DNA from: Torymus aiolomorphi
Taxonomy: Eukaryota > Arthropoda > Insecta > Hymenoptera > Torymidae
Assembly: GCA_036365515.1 (NCBI GenBank)
Contig: CM070873.1
Coordinates: 227,989,876-228,053,875 of the forward strand
Direction of reading: 5' to 3'
Length of the DNA: 64,000 nt
The position numbers and the translations under genes are program-made. The notes under the pieces were generated by a model. The model was not told the DNA's origin and ran no database searches. It saw only the letters and a list, made by a program, of their open reading frames with translations. Position 1 is the first letter of the stretch, and every line of letters starts with the position of its first letter. Shown here piece after piece: positions 1 to 8,175 of this stretch.

Positions 1-282
1 TTGGTAAAAAATCTTCATCTTTATCGATTGCATTCTCGGTAACTTCATTATCCGTTGTAAATTCATTCCACTCCTACTCACCACTTCTAAAGCACGATTG
101 TAACAATCTTTACACACATGTGTAGAGGGTGTTAAAAGTAAATCAGGATAAAGGTGCTTCACTGGATGAGCAAGATCCTCAAGTTCTTTGAAACGTACAG
201 ATTTGGATTGGAAACAGATTTTTTTGTGCTTATGTAAAAAATCTGCACATTCAATTCTCTTCGATGAGTAATTTTGAGACAT
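1..282 (-). CDS. Partial Cys/His-rich reading frame, possibly transposon-derived or decayed
   Basis: Read on the minus strand from an ATG at 282, the frame stays open to the window edge. Its first ~60 residues look protein-like and hold Cys and His pairs (ECADFLHKHKKIC, then HVCKDC), which suggests a small metal-binding fold. After about residue 63 the original frame becomes bland. A different frame then reads as acidic protein-like sequence (WNEFTTDNEVTENAIDKDED). This suggests a 1-base slip, or an exon end at the GTGAGT just past GAAGTG. I do not recognise the family. The C-terminal part lies outside the window, so partial gene, pseudogene and transposon relic cannot be told apart. Confidence 0.35.
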   Translation of the reverse strand, partial: MSQNYSSKRIECADFLHKHKKICFQSKSVRFKELEDLAHPVKHLYPDLLLTPSTHVCKDCYNRALEVVSRSGMNLQRIMKLPRMQSIKMKIFYQ

Positions 283-1058
283 TGTAGTTAAGTTAATGAG
301 GTGTAAATATGTAATAATTTTCAAAAAGATGATGATGTTTTAAAAAAGACTAGAGGTGTGATATATAGCAGAAACCGAACTTATCTTGGTAAATATTAAG
401 TCAAACGATAGCCATCTAGCGGACAGATGTATTAGTACATAAACTCATACAAGTATTCGCATATACATGTGTATTACTTATATACGCACAAAGATAAACA
501 TCTTTATATTGACTCTTATATCATTGTTATATCACTATATATAAGCGTTAAAAATTTGTTTGTGTGTTATTTCATTAGTGATCGCTATCCCAGCGGAAAA
601 CCCGTGAATCTCACAAACACGCCTATATAGCTATTTACGTCCTCTATCATGACAAAAGAAAATTGAGAAAAAAAATAGGCTTTTTCGAGAAAAATGCATT
701 TTTCTAAAAACTGCATTTTTCAGTAAAAAGTGCATAACTCGGGCATTTTTTATTTATTTTTTTAAATAACATACAGACCATGAAAGAGGGCTCAAACCTG
801 AGTGAAATTTTGTGTTACACGCTAAAAAACTTAAAAAACTGGTGAAGCAGCAGCTGTTTGAAAATTACATGAAAAAATTTATTTCTAAGTAAGGATTTTC
901 TCGGAATTTTGCGGTATTACTAAACGCATGAAATTTTGTTGCAACAAAAAAATAAAAATATACGGGTCAAATAATTTTTGGAGAAGAATATAAATACTTG
1001 TATCCCAAAATGATTGGTGACATAGGCATACGCGGGCCACTTGATTTGAGATGGATTC
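283..1058. other. AT-rich intergenic DNA
   Basis: No supported gene. A small inverted pair of TGCATTTTT/AAAAATGCA lies near 693-722. The rest is AT-rich with no ORF I would defend. Confidence 0.5.
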
Positions 1059-1243
1059 GGGCTTATATACTCTCAGCCATCCAGTGTATCCACCGAAAGT
1101 ACTATTGGAGCGTCGCATAGCTGATAAATAGTCGAAGCTTGCTTATCGAGCGCCGCCCATCACAAGTTTCCCGTTGTCACCGCTATGCGGCGCTCTGGTA
1201 GTGCTTTCTGTGGATATGCTGGATGGCCGAGAGTATATAAGCC
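1059..1243. repeat. Inverted repeat, ~62 bp arms
   Basis: The left arm (about 1059-1121, starting GGGCTTATATACTCTC) is matched by the reverse complement of the right arm (about 1182-1243, ending GAGAGTATATAAGCC). There are roughly ten mismatches, and the spacer is 60 bp. No coding capacity is visible inside. The structure fits a short fold-back transposon (MITE-like) or an old inverted duplication. The long spacer makes a microRNA precursor less likely. Confidence 0.75.
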
Positions 1244-1429
1244 GTGTAAGTCAACCGTTCAAATGACTCTTTACGAAGAGTCCGAATTGCAAGGCTTACC
1301 TTGTTTTTGATATCCCCTTTACAATGGGGACTCACAATTTTACACCGTATCTGCGTGAAATAAATTAATTTTTTTTTTTAAGAATTGATTTTAAAACATA
1401 AACGCTTCAAATTTAATACAATAGTTTAC

Positions 1430-1666
1430 CTGTAGTTGATCAATAGTTGCATTAGTTATACTGCTGCTAAAAAGTACTTAGAAGTTTGCAGTAGTTTTTC
1501 AACTGTTAAACAGAAAGCAGCATTAGTTTTGCCATAGTTTAACTGGATTCGTCACTTGAGTATGGTTTCTCTGTAGTTCCAAAATTACTACTGACAGGGA
1601 GTAGTCGGTCAATAGTTTTGCCAGGAGTTCTACCTGTAGTTTTGGCAGTAGTTGAACTTGTAGTTT
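1430..1666. repeat. Degenerate 12-bp phased repeat (TAGTT-based)
   Basis: TAGTT or AGTT recurs in phase. It is clearest at 1613-1664, where five units of about 12 bp of the type xxTAGTTTTGCC follow one another. A looser version begins near 1430. This is a decayed minisatellite. Short reading frames through it are trivial products of the 12-bp period. Confidence 0.55.
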
Positions 1667-1842
1667 ATTTTCGTAAGGGTGAGGGAGCACCAAGGGACTA
1701 TTTTAATATTAAAAACTCAGAAATACGTAGATTTTTACGTCATTTTGAGGGTGGACGAGGGGGCGAGGGGGGGCTGAGGGGAGCTGATGAACATGACATA
1801 ACACTAAGAACTATATAATATAGGAAGATATATATGGGTTGT

Positions 1843-1956
1843 TCTCTGGAGAATTGAGAGATCAAGGAATTTTTTTTCTTCCTATAATGGCTCTATAACA
1901 ACCCCATAAGTATTCCTGAATTTTTTTAGATTTTTTATGCACATAGTTTTTGCGTG
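1843..1956. repeat. Dispersed direct repeat, copy 1 (~114 bp)
   Basis: This stretch, from TCTCTGGAGAAT to TTTTTGCGTG, recurs in the same orientation at 3077-3189 with only a handful of differences. The two copies bracket about 1.1 kb that contains no transposase. The flanks outside the copies do not match, so the pair looks like a dispersed element or terminal direct repeats of a decayed element. Confidence 0.8.
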
Positions 1957-3076
1957 AGAGAGAGTAAATCTGGGTGATTTCAGCATTTTTTGCAATTATT
2001 GTTGCACAATATATTTCGTTTTTTAGGAAATTTTATGAACTTTTCAAAAAATATATTTTTAAAGTTATCGCAAGCAATTGAAATTATGCTAGAGCAATTT
2101 TAAAACTTAAAATATGAAAAAATGAGATTTCGATCAACAGGACCAAACCAAAACATTCATGAAAATAACTTATTTTAGAATAAAAGTATCTGTCAGTGCC
2201 TAGAACAGGTCAAGAGCTCTATAAAGAGATACAAAAAATCAAGAAAACTTGATACATGATGGCTAAATAACTGATTAAACTGCACTTTCGACACCTACAA
2301 TAAGAACTATCCTTATTGTTAGTCGGATCATTATAAGAAAATTCATGGTGATACCTTTAACTAATTTAAAAATAACCTTACAACTTCCAGAATAGTAAAT
2401 GGCTTACATTGAAAAAAAAGTTTATGAATCAATTATTTTAAATTAATAATCTGCAGGTATACCAAAGACATAATTACTTTCTTACGTATCACTCTATGTT
2501 TCATAACTTCAAGAATTATTATTACAACTTAGAAATATGTATTAAATTTTATATAAATGTATTTAATGTTATTATCCAGGACCTCTTAGGGTTTTCTGCA
2601 GTAAAAGTGGGTAAGGGCGCGCGCTGCGCGCGCGCCATTGTCTACAATGCACCATCCCTCTCAGTATTGACTAACACCACGACGCCTGCCGCACCCGCTT
2701 CAAGTTTTACGTTGATTTCGGAAAAATTTTAGGGAAAAAAATATTGTAAAAATAACCCTAAAGGTTCCCGAAATTACAGGTCAAGTCCTGGAAACTAACG
2801 TTAGACATATGTAGCTTTGAGGACCGTCCCCAAAATTAACAAATGTCCCGGAAACTAACGTTATACATCTGAAATGTCCTGGAAACTAACATAAAACATA
2901 AATATAATATTATGTACTTGATAATCCTAACGAAAGAGATTGAAATATATTTGTTTCGTATCAAGATACAAATTCCCTTAAAGTGTATTATTTATATTTT
3001 GTTTAATTTACATATTTGTAAAGCAAGGTTTACTTGTCAAGAAATAATATATTGTGTACCAAGGGCGTAAAGCTCG
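1957..3076. other. AT-rich interval between the direct repeats, with a three-copy GGAAACTAAC motif
   Basis: No gene is supported. At 2786-2905 a motif of the form TCCYGGAAACTAAC followed by ACAT occurs three times (near 2786, 2845 and 2877). At 2611-2635 a CG-only palindrome (GGCGCGCGC and its complement) interrupts otherwise AT-rich DNA. The ATG-free reading frame at 2496-2732 is not convincing. Confidence 0.5.
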
Positions 3077-3189
3077 TCTCTGGAGAATCGAGAGATCAAG
3101 GAATTTTTTTCTTCCTATAATCGCTCTATAAAAACCCCATAAGTATTCCTGAATTTTTTCAGATTTTTTATGCACATAGTTTTTGCGTG
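3077..3189. repeat. Dispersed direct repeat, copy 2 (~113 bp)
   Basis: This is the second copy of the block at 1843-1956, in the same orientation and over 90% alike by eye. Its right end falls about 10 bp before the first of the fold-back elements. Confidence 0.8.
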
Positions 3190-3199
3190 CATGTATTAC

Positions 3200-3267
3200 A
3201 AAATAGTATATTACGATACGTGGGCCGGAAATTGGATTTCCGGTCCAAGTATTGTATACTATTTTTC
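3200..3267. repeat. Short fold-back element ending in AAAATAGTATA
   Basis: The outer arms are AAAATAGTATA and its complement TATACTATTTT. The inner arms are GGGCCGGAAAT and ATTTCCGGTCC, with one G:T-type difference and a 3-nt loop. The right outer arm doubles as the left terminus of the larger inverted-repeat element at 3255-4015. Confidence 0.65.
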
Positions 3268-3470
3268 TTACTCCCCGGCCGAAAGTACGTTCTGTAATTG
3301 TTAAATAATTGATAAAATTGCGTTGTCGTCTGCTAGCTGTGTTAGTTTTTCTTTCGGCCCGCTCGATAGTAGTGCCTTCGGTCGATATTACCGACTGTTT
3401 TTTCTTTCGGCCCGGCGCAGAGAGCTGGTTTTTTGGGCGTCTGCTACTTTCGCTATTGTACAGATGATCT

Positions 3471-3534
3471 GATGCCCGCCCGACATTTGCAAGACCGAGG
3501 CGAAGCCGAGGTTTTGCTGGTCGGGGCGGGCATC
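3471..3534. repeat. GC-rich palindrome with GACCGAGGCGAAGCCGAGG centre
   Basis: The outer arms are GATGCCCGCCCGAC and GTCGGGGCGGGCATC, nearly perfect complements. The centre (3493-3511) contains a 19-mer that is repeated exactly, on the other strand, in the loop of the unrelated hairpin at 7882-8015. Confidence 0.75.
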
Positions 3535-3563
3535 AGAAACACATTCATTAAAAAAAGACAACA

Positions 3564-3861
3564 CCACTTTTTATTTCAACTAACTCTTTTTTCTCGTCAC
3601 ACGTGCACTTTCCTCTGCCTATTTCGTACGTGTCTAACCTTCACACCGCACAAACATATTTTCCTCGGACGCTCCCGTCCATACGTTTACTTAATTGTTT
3701 CTACACGACTCGAAAGTACGTGTAGAAAACAAGAGGAAAAAACAATAACCACGATCAAACAAAACCACTTTTTATTTCAACTAACTTTTTTCTCGTGCAC
3801 TTTCCTCTGTTTATTTCGTACGTGTCTAACCTTCACACCGCACAAACATCTTTCCTCGGAC
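3564..3861. repeat. Internal direct repeat of the 3.26-4.02 kb element
   Basis: A block of about 100-107 bp beginning CCACTTTTTATTTCAACTAA and ending TTCCTCGGAC occurs at 3564-3670 and again at 3765-3861 (period 201 bp). A few small indels separate the copies. Confidence 0.75.
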
Positions 3862-4005
3862 ATGCGCGCGGGGGCTGAAGCGCCGCGGGTCAGGAAATTT
3901 CGGCAGCCAATCAGAGCGCGCGGTTGGTCTAAAATAGGATCCGAAAGTTTCTCTTTCGGCCCGGAGATGCGGGCCGAAAGTACGTACTTTCGGGTGGGCG
4001 AGTAA

Positions 4006-4381
4006 GAAATAGTATATTACTAACGCGGGCGGAAGAGGATTATTTACCTCATGCGACGTTTTTCGGCCGAGCGAAGCGAGGTTGAAAAGTCGCATGAGGT
4101 AAAAATTCTCTTACGTCCACGTTTCAGTAACGTATTTTTCCGTCCGAGGCCGCAAAATGACATTTAAGATGGCATTTTGAGGTTAAAGGGCGGAAATAGT
4201 ACATTACTAACGCGGGCGGAAGAGGATTATTTACCTCATGCGACGTTTTTCGGCCGAGCGAAGCGAGGTCGAAAAGTCGCATGAGGTAAAAATTCTCTTA
4301 CGTCCATGTTTCAGTAACGTATTTTTCCGTCCGAGGCCGCAAAATGACATTTAAGATGGCATTTTGAGGTTAAAGGGCGGA
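4006..4381. repeat. Two tandem 187-bp units, each a long hairpin
   Basis: Unit 1 (4006-4192) and unit 2 (4193-4381) are almost identical. Each unit folds. A perfect 14-bp stem TTACCTCATGCGAC/GTCGCATGAGGTAA encloses a loop carrying GAGCGAAGCGAG (4069-4080 and 4256-4267). The stem continues imperfectly outward for about 56 bp in total. The unit starts with AAATAGTA, the end sequence shared with neighbouring elements. No coding capacity is visible. Confidence 0.8.
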
Positions 4382-4498
4382 AAAATAATTTTATTCGGCT
4401 CTGGGTTTGGATATCGGTCGGAAGTAGGCCCATTTTCTGAAAGGTCTTGAAATTTCCTATCTACCCATATTTTTGCGGCCTGACCGGGCCGAAAGAAA

Positions 4499-4808
4499 AA
4501 GTTGACTTCACCGCAGTAGAACAATCTTTAATAATACATAATTAATTTTGCAACATACATATCAATAGCATGATTTATATAGACCACAAGGAAAACTGTT
4601 CAATCACACATTAGTGAAGATCGATTGGGAAAATCGCCTGTAATCATCATACACATGGACTTGGCTTAAAGGCTTCCACGAACAATAACAGCCACCTCGA
4701 ATCGGTAATACCAGCAATAGTATGCGTTTCAAATACGAGTCAATCAGTTCGATTAAGAGGCTACTAATAGCCGTCGGCCGTTGAACGCTCCATCTCTTAG
4801 GATTCTTC
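4499..4808. repeat. Diverged duplicate of the block at 9642-9972, copy 1
   Basis: From TTGACTTCACCG to the CTCCATCTCT region, this stretch aligns in the same orientation and order with 9642-9972. Shared landmarks are AAGGAAAACTG, GAAGATCGATTGG, AACAGCCAC, TCGAATCGGTA and CTCCATCTCT. Identity is perhaps 75-80% by eye, with small indels. It lies directly upstream of the MATH-type gene, so it may be that gene's promoter flank carried along by a duplication. Confidence 0.75.
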
Positions 4809-5720
4809 TATTGTTAAGAGGATAAAAATTGATGAGACGAGGTAAATTACAACAGATTAATTTTTTGGCAAAAATTAAATTATAACAAATAATAACTCTC
4901 TATAGTGGTAGTAATAAGTTGTATAATATATAGTTTTAAGTGTCAAGTATCACTAGTTAAAGGAAACCAAGATGGAAAGGGGATGGTATTTTCAGAGACA
5001 AGGTAGAGATTTTTTCATTTTGTTTCTTGGACTAATTATGTTAAATCCAGTACCGGGACAACAGTTTAAGGAATTAACCTTTCACTGTGCTTGGTTCATT
5101 CCCAATTTTGCTCAACGTATACCATATCAAAGTAAACGGCTAGAATCGAGTAGATGTGGCGATGGATTAGGCTCAGGTTTTAATTGGCGGATAAGAATAC
5201 AGGCTGATTACGGAAAAGCTCAAGACCAGTTATCCATTGGTATTTACCTGATCTATCATTCTGGCCCCGAACCTTTTGTCAAAGCAAAATACACGCTTGT
5301 TTTATTAAATTCCGACCACAAAAAAAGTATAAAATCGACATGTAATAATCTACAGAGATTTGACAGGTAATAAAATTATATAAATCGGTTTTATACAATT
5401 GTTTAGGGACATACATTTATAAAATTTTATTTTAAGCCGTTTTAAACCAACTTTGCATTTACTTTTGAATTACTTTAAAAAAAAAGATGATGAATGAATT
5501 ATAGAATATAGAATAAATTTTATTTATTTATTTCCAAATGCTAGAAAGGATTTATTTAAGAAATCAACCAGTATTCATATAGATTGAACAATCACTACCC
5601 ATCAGAATTCGAGAAAGGGTATGCAGTATTAAGAGGGGTAAAACGTCAAAAATTTAACAATTTTTTTTACCCGTTAAAACTTGCTTCTTGGGTCATAAAA
5701 GATTGTGTAATAGGGTGACT

Positions 5721-5972
5721 TCAGCAGTGAATGAACAAATAAGGAAATTGTAATTTTTGTGATTCAATTAAGAGGCTTAAAAATGGATTAAAAGTAAAAA
5801 TAGTTTTTAATTAGTATTTTAAAATGTTCAAACTTTACGTCAGAGTAAAAAATTTGAAATAAAGAATGAAAGTAAAAATTTTGTTTAAAAAAATTTGTAA
5901 ATATCTCCTAAACCAGTAAATGAACACGCGATGCTAGTGACTGAACACTTTTAAGCCAGTGAATGAACACTT
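5721..5972. repeat. CCAGTGAATGAACAC repeat (about 22-bp period)
   Basis: Inside the MATH gene intron, three near-copies of CCAGTGAATGAACAC sit head to tail at 5913, 5934 and 5956. A fourth copy lies near 5725. The rest of the intron is AT-rich. Confidence 0.55.
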
Positions 5973-6068
5973 ATTTTTTATGTATTTATGTAAGATCAAA
6001 CAGTAATTTTACAATCTGAATGTTGAAAGTTGACACCACGATAATAATGATACATTTTATGTATTGTT

Positions 6069-6231
6069 CCCTTTAGCGCATAGCCGATTTTTCATCTGTC
6101 TTAGAGCGCAGCTTAATTGCGACGTTTCTTAGTGCACAACCGAGTTATCACCTTTTTTATCACGCAGCCGAGTTTTTCTTTTTCTTAGCGCTCAGCCAAG
6201 TTATCACAATTTTCCTCTCAGCCGACGACAT
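6069..6231. repeat. Degenerate ~28-30 bp minisatellite in the MATH intron
   Basis: About six tandem units of the type CTTAGCGCACAGCCGAGTT ATCAC plus a T-rich tail follow one another, with point differences and length slips. The units are GC-richer than the surrounding intron. Confidence 0.65.
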
Positions 6232-6715
6232 TATTTTGAGAAAGCTATTTAGTAATGAATTGTCAGCGGTTTTGTGTACAAACTATGTATATAAAAATTT
6301 TATAGAATGATCTTTATACCAATACAAATATATAAATACTGTTTTTCGAAATTTATTATAAAATTATAAAATTTGTTTGTTGGTGTCGCAAGAGGAGGCG
6401 GCTGGGGTACAACTATGACCACAAAAGCTGAACTACTAGACAGGAAGAATGGTTTCTTGGATGGCGGTGTATTAAGAGTATACGTTGAAGCTACGTATTA
6501 TGCAAAGATCTATATTGGTCGAAGCACCATGTGCTGGTGGAATTACTGGAATTACTGCGCTGCTTTGTGACGTCTACTTAAATATCACAATTACGGTGAT
6601 GCAATGTTCTTCGCAAAAGGAACACAATTTTCCATGCACAGGACGATACATTTTTACGGGCAGCTGGTGAATAATCTGAACTTGCTACTCAAAGTTTACC
6701 AGGTATTAATGTTTG

Positions 6716-6988
6716 AATAGTTTTATACAGTATTTTTCATTTCAAATATAATTTTATTTCCATCTTTACTATAATGACCATTTTATAGCTTGAAAAGCGG
6801 GACAAAAGTGGCGTCTGATTCTCTTTTTTACTGCATAGGCGGAAATAACGTAAATTAGCAGGAATAAAGTAACAGTCTAATTTTTTACGTTTAGGGTGAA
6901 TTGGGTTAAAGCTAACAAAATTATAACACATAAATACAAAATAACTTTTCAAATCTATGAAGTGGCCGCAGTGGAGATAGGAATAAAG
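6716..6988. other. AT-rich DNA with no visible feature
   Basis: Nothing convincing on either strand. Confidence 0.4.
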
Positions 6989-7125
6989 TACATATGTAAC
7001 ACGGGACTAAAGTCGATCATTCCCTTAGGTGATCACTGCCCTCCCTTCGCTTCGCTACGCTCGCTTGGGCAGAACTCACCCGCGGGAATAATCTGCGACT
7101 TTAGTCCCTTGTTACATAATGTATA
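6989..7125. repeat. Fold-back element with GGGACTAAAGTCG stem
   Basis: The outer stem ACATATGTAAC...GTTACATAATGT continues into GGGACTAAAGTCG/CGACTTTAGTCCC and an imperfect inner stem down to CTGCCC/GGGCAG. The loop (about 7043-7066) reads CCTTCGCTTCGCTACGCTCG. On the other strand this contains GAGCGTAGCGAAG, a variant of the loop motif in neighbouring hairpins. Confidence 0.75.
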
Positions 7126-7227
7126 TAGCTAGCATCGTCGCTATCTATTAGTGTAGCAGCGTTCTTATATTCAATTGGCAAATACCATTGTTTACAACTG
7201 TTTTTACATCGATGATGCATATCATTG

Positions 7228-7363
7228 AAATAGTATATTGAGCAACTAGTTGGCAAAATAGGTAATTCCCGGACGAGTCATGTTTTTTGCTTGAGCGCAG
7301 CGAGTAACGCGAAAGAGATGACTGAGGGAAATGTCTAAGTGCATTTGTTGCATATACTATTTT
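7228..7363. repeat. Fold-back element with AAATAGTATAT ends and GAGCGCAGCGAG loop
   Basis: The outer ends AAATAGTATAT (7228) and ATATACTATTT (near 7352) pair. An imperfect stem follows, including TTCCCGGACGAGTCAT against ATGACTGAGGGAA. The loop holds GAGCGCAGCGAG at 7293-7304. Confidence 0.65.
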
Positions 7364-7404
7364 TACTAACCGATGAGTGCACGAAATTCTATTTTGGGTA
7401 CTCA

Positions 7405-7680
7405 GTTAAAAATTAGTACATTGTGATACTAGTGCCTGAAAGTAATTTTATCCTTTTCGCAAACGTCACACTAGGTTAAAATCACCATCTCGCTCGTATA
7501 TCGAACTAGTGTATTACGATAATAGTGCCTTAAGTGGCCCATTATTGCACGCTCGCCTATTATTGCTGGCTCACTGCGCTCGGGCGCTAATTTCACATCG
7601 TACAGGGGGTCACTGACGGCTCGCTACGCTCGTGCTGCAAATGTTGGGCGGGCATCGAACACACATAAACGCGCGCATCG
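7405..7680. other. Decayed relative of the hairpin elements
   Basis: GAGCGCAGTGAG (minus strand, 7570-7581) and GAGCGTAGCGAG (minus strand, 7620-7631) occur here. GTGTATTACGATAATAGTGCC near 7509 resembles the end motif of the neighbours, and GGGCGGGCATC near 7645 matches the arm of the palindrome at 3471-3534. I could not draw a single clean hairpin, so this is probably a broken or nested set. Confidence 0.45.
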
Positions 7681-7881
7681 GGAAAAACCAATTGTGAGAG
7701 GTAAAATAAAATTGAAAAATATAACCTGCAAACTACAAGAACGACGTGAAGTCGCTAACGCTATCAAAGCATAGGACAAAAGTAAAAACATAGCTGCGCA
7801 GAGTTGATGTCACCAGGAAAGACGATGATTTTCGACTTTTCTAAACTGATTAATTAACGTACTTTCGCGCGGGAATAGAGA

Positions 7882-8015
7882 AAAATACTATTTCTTACAC
7901 GGGGGTTAAATGGAACTTCTGCATGCACGTGATATGACGGCCTCGGCTTCGCCTCGGTCGTTATATCACGTGCCTGCGAAAGTTCCATTTCCCCCCTTGT
8001 AAGAAAATCTACTAT
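7882..8015. repeat. Fold-back element with ~50 bp arms
   Basis: The left arm (AATACTATTTCTTACACGGG then AAATGGAACTT then GCACGTGATATGACG) pairs with the right arm (CGTTATATCACGTGC, AAGTTCCATTT, CTTGTAAG) with few mismatches. The loop 7941-7959 is the complement of the 19-mer GACCGAGGCGAAGCCGAGG found at 3493-3511. The outer end matches the terminus of the 3255-4015 element. Confidence 0.8.
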
Positions 8016-8073
8016 TCACTATTTATTCATCCACTAACACCAAACTGTTTATTTATATATAAGTCTATTTAAG

Positions 8074-8175
8074 ATGGCAGTGGGTTATAACATTGCTGGA
8101 CTACAAACCATCTGCGAGGAACGAATCAGCAGCAATAGCGATGCCCATAACGCATTAAATATTTTGGATAAGTGA
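8074..8175 (+). CDS. Small reading frame, 33 residues, unrecognised
   Basis: ATG follows AAG in an acceptable context. The product begins MAVGYNIAGLQTICEER and ends NALNILDK with balanced, protein-like composition, unlike nearby AT-rich noise. There are no splice signals or relatives I recognise. It could be a fragment of a longer gene, a retrocopy relic or chance. Confidence 0.2.
   Translation: MAVGYNIAGLQTICEERISSNSDAHNALNILDK

Larger units (their letters stand above)
3255..4015. mobile_element. Non-autonomous element with ~35 bp terminal inverted repeats
   Basis: The left end reads TATACTATTTTTCTTACTCC then GGCCGAAAGTACGT. The reverse complement of the right end reads TATACTATTTCTTACTCG then a matching CGAAAGTACGT, giving terminal inverted repeats of about 35 bp. 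The element is ~760 bp and has no transposase. It carries an internal palindrome (3471-3534) and an internal direct repeat (3564-3670 and 3765-3861). A 190-residue reading frame through it starts at TTG and follows the internal repeats, so I treat it as non-coding. TA at the outer edge could be a target duplication. The superfamily is unresolved. Confidence 0.6.
4972..6715 (+). pseudogene. MATH-BTB (speckle-type POZ-like) gene, apparently broken
   Basis: Exon 1 (4972-5366) starts at ATG. It encodes a hydrophobic leader (FFILFLGLIMLNPVPG) and then most of a MATH/TRAF-like domain: the HCAWFIPNFAQR start, LSIGIYLIYHSGPEP, and AKYTLVLLN. It ends at a good donor (GACAG then GTAATA). Joining it in phase at 6393 restores the MATH end: R-GGGWGTT, AELLDRKNGFLDGG, VLRVYVEA. 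The frame then meets TGA at 6568. Beyond it, in the same frame, GDAMFFAKGTQFSMHR looks like the start of a BTB domain, which fades by about 6715. In complete family members the MATH domain binds substrates and BTB recruits cullin-3. An in-frame stop, a cut-short BTB and an odd leader argue for a pseudogene. A real MATH-only secreted product ending at 6570 is the alternative. Confidence 0.6.

Noticed and set aside
3433..4005. 190-residue reading frame on the plus strand
   Set aside because: It starts at TTG and runs through the internal repeats and palindrome of the 3255-4015 element, with no domain.
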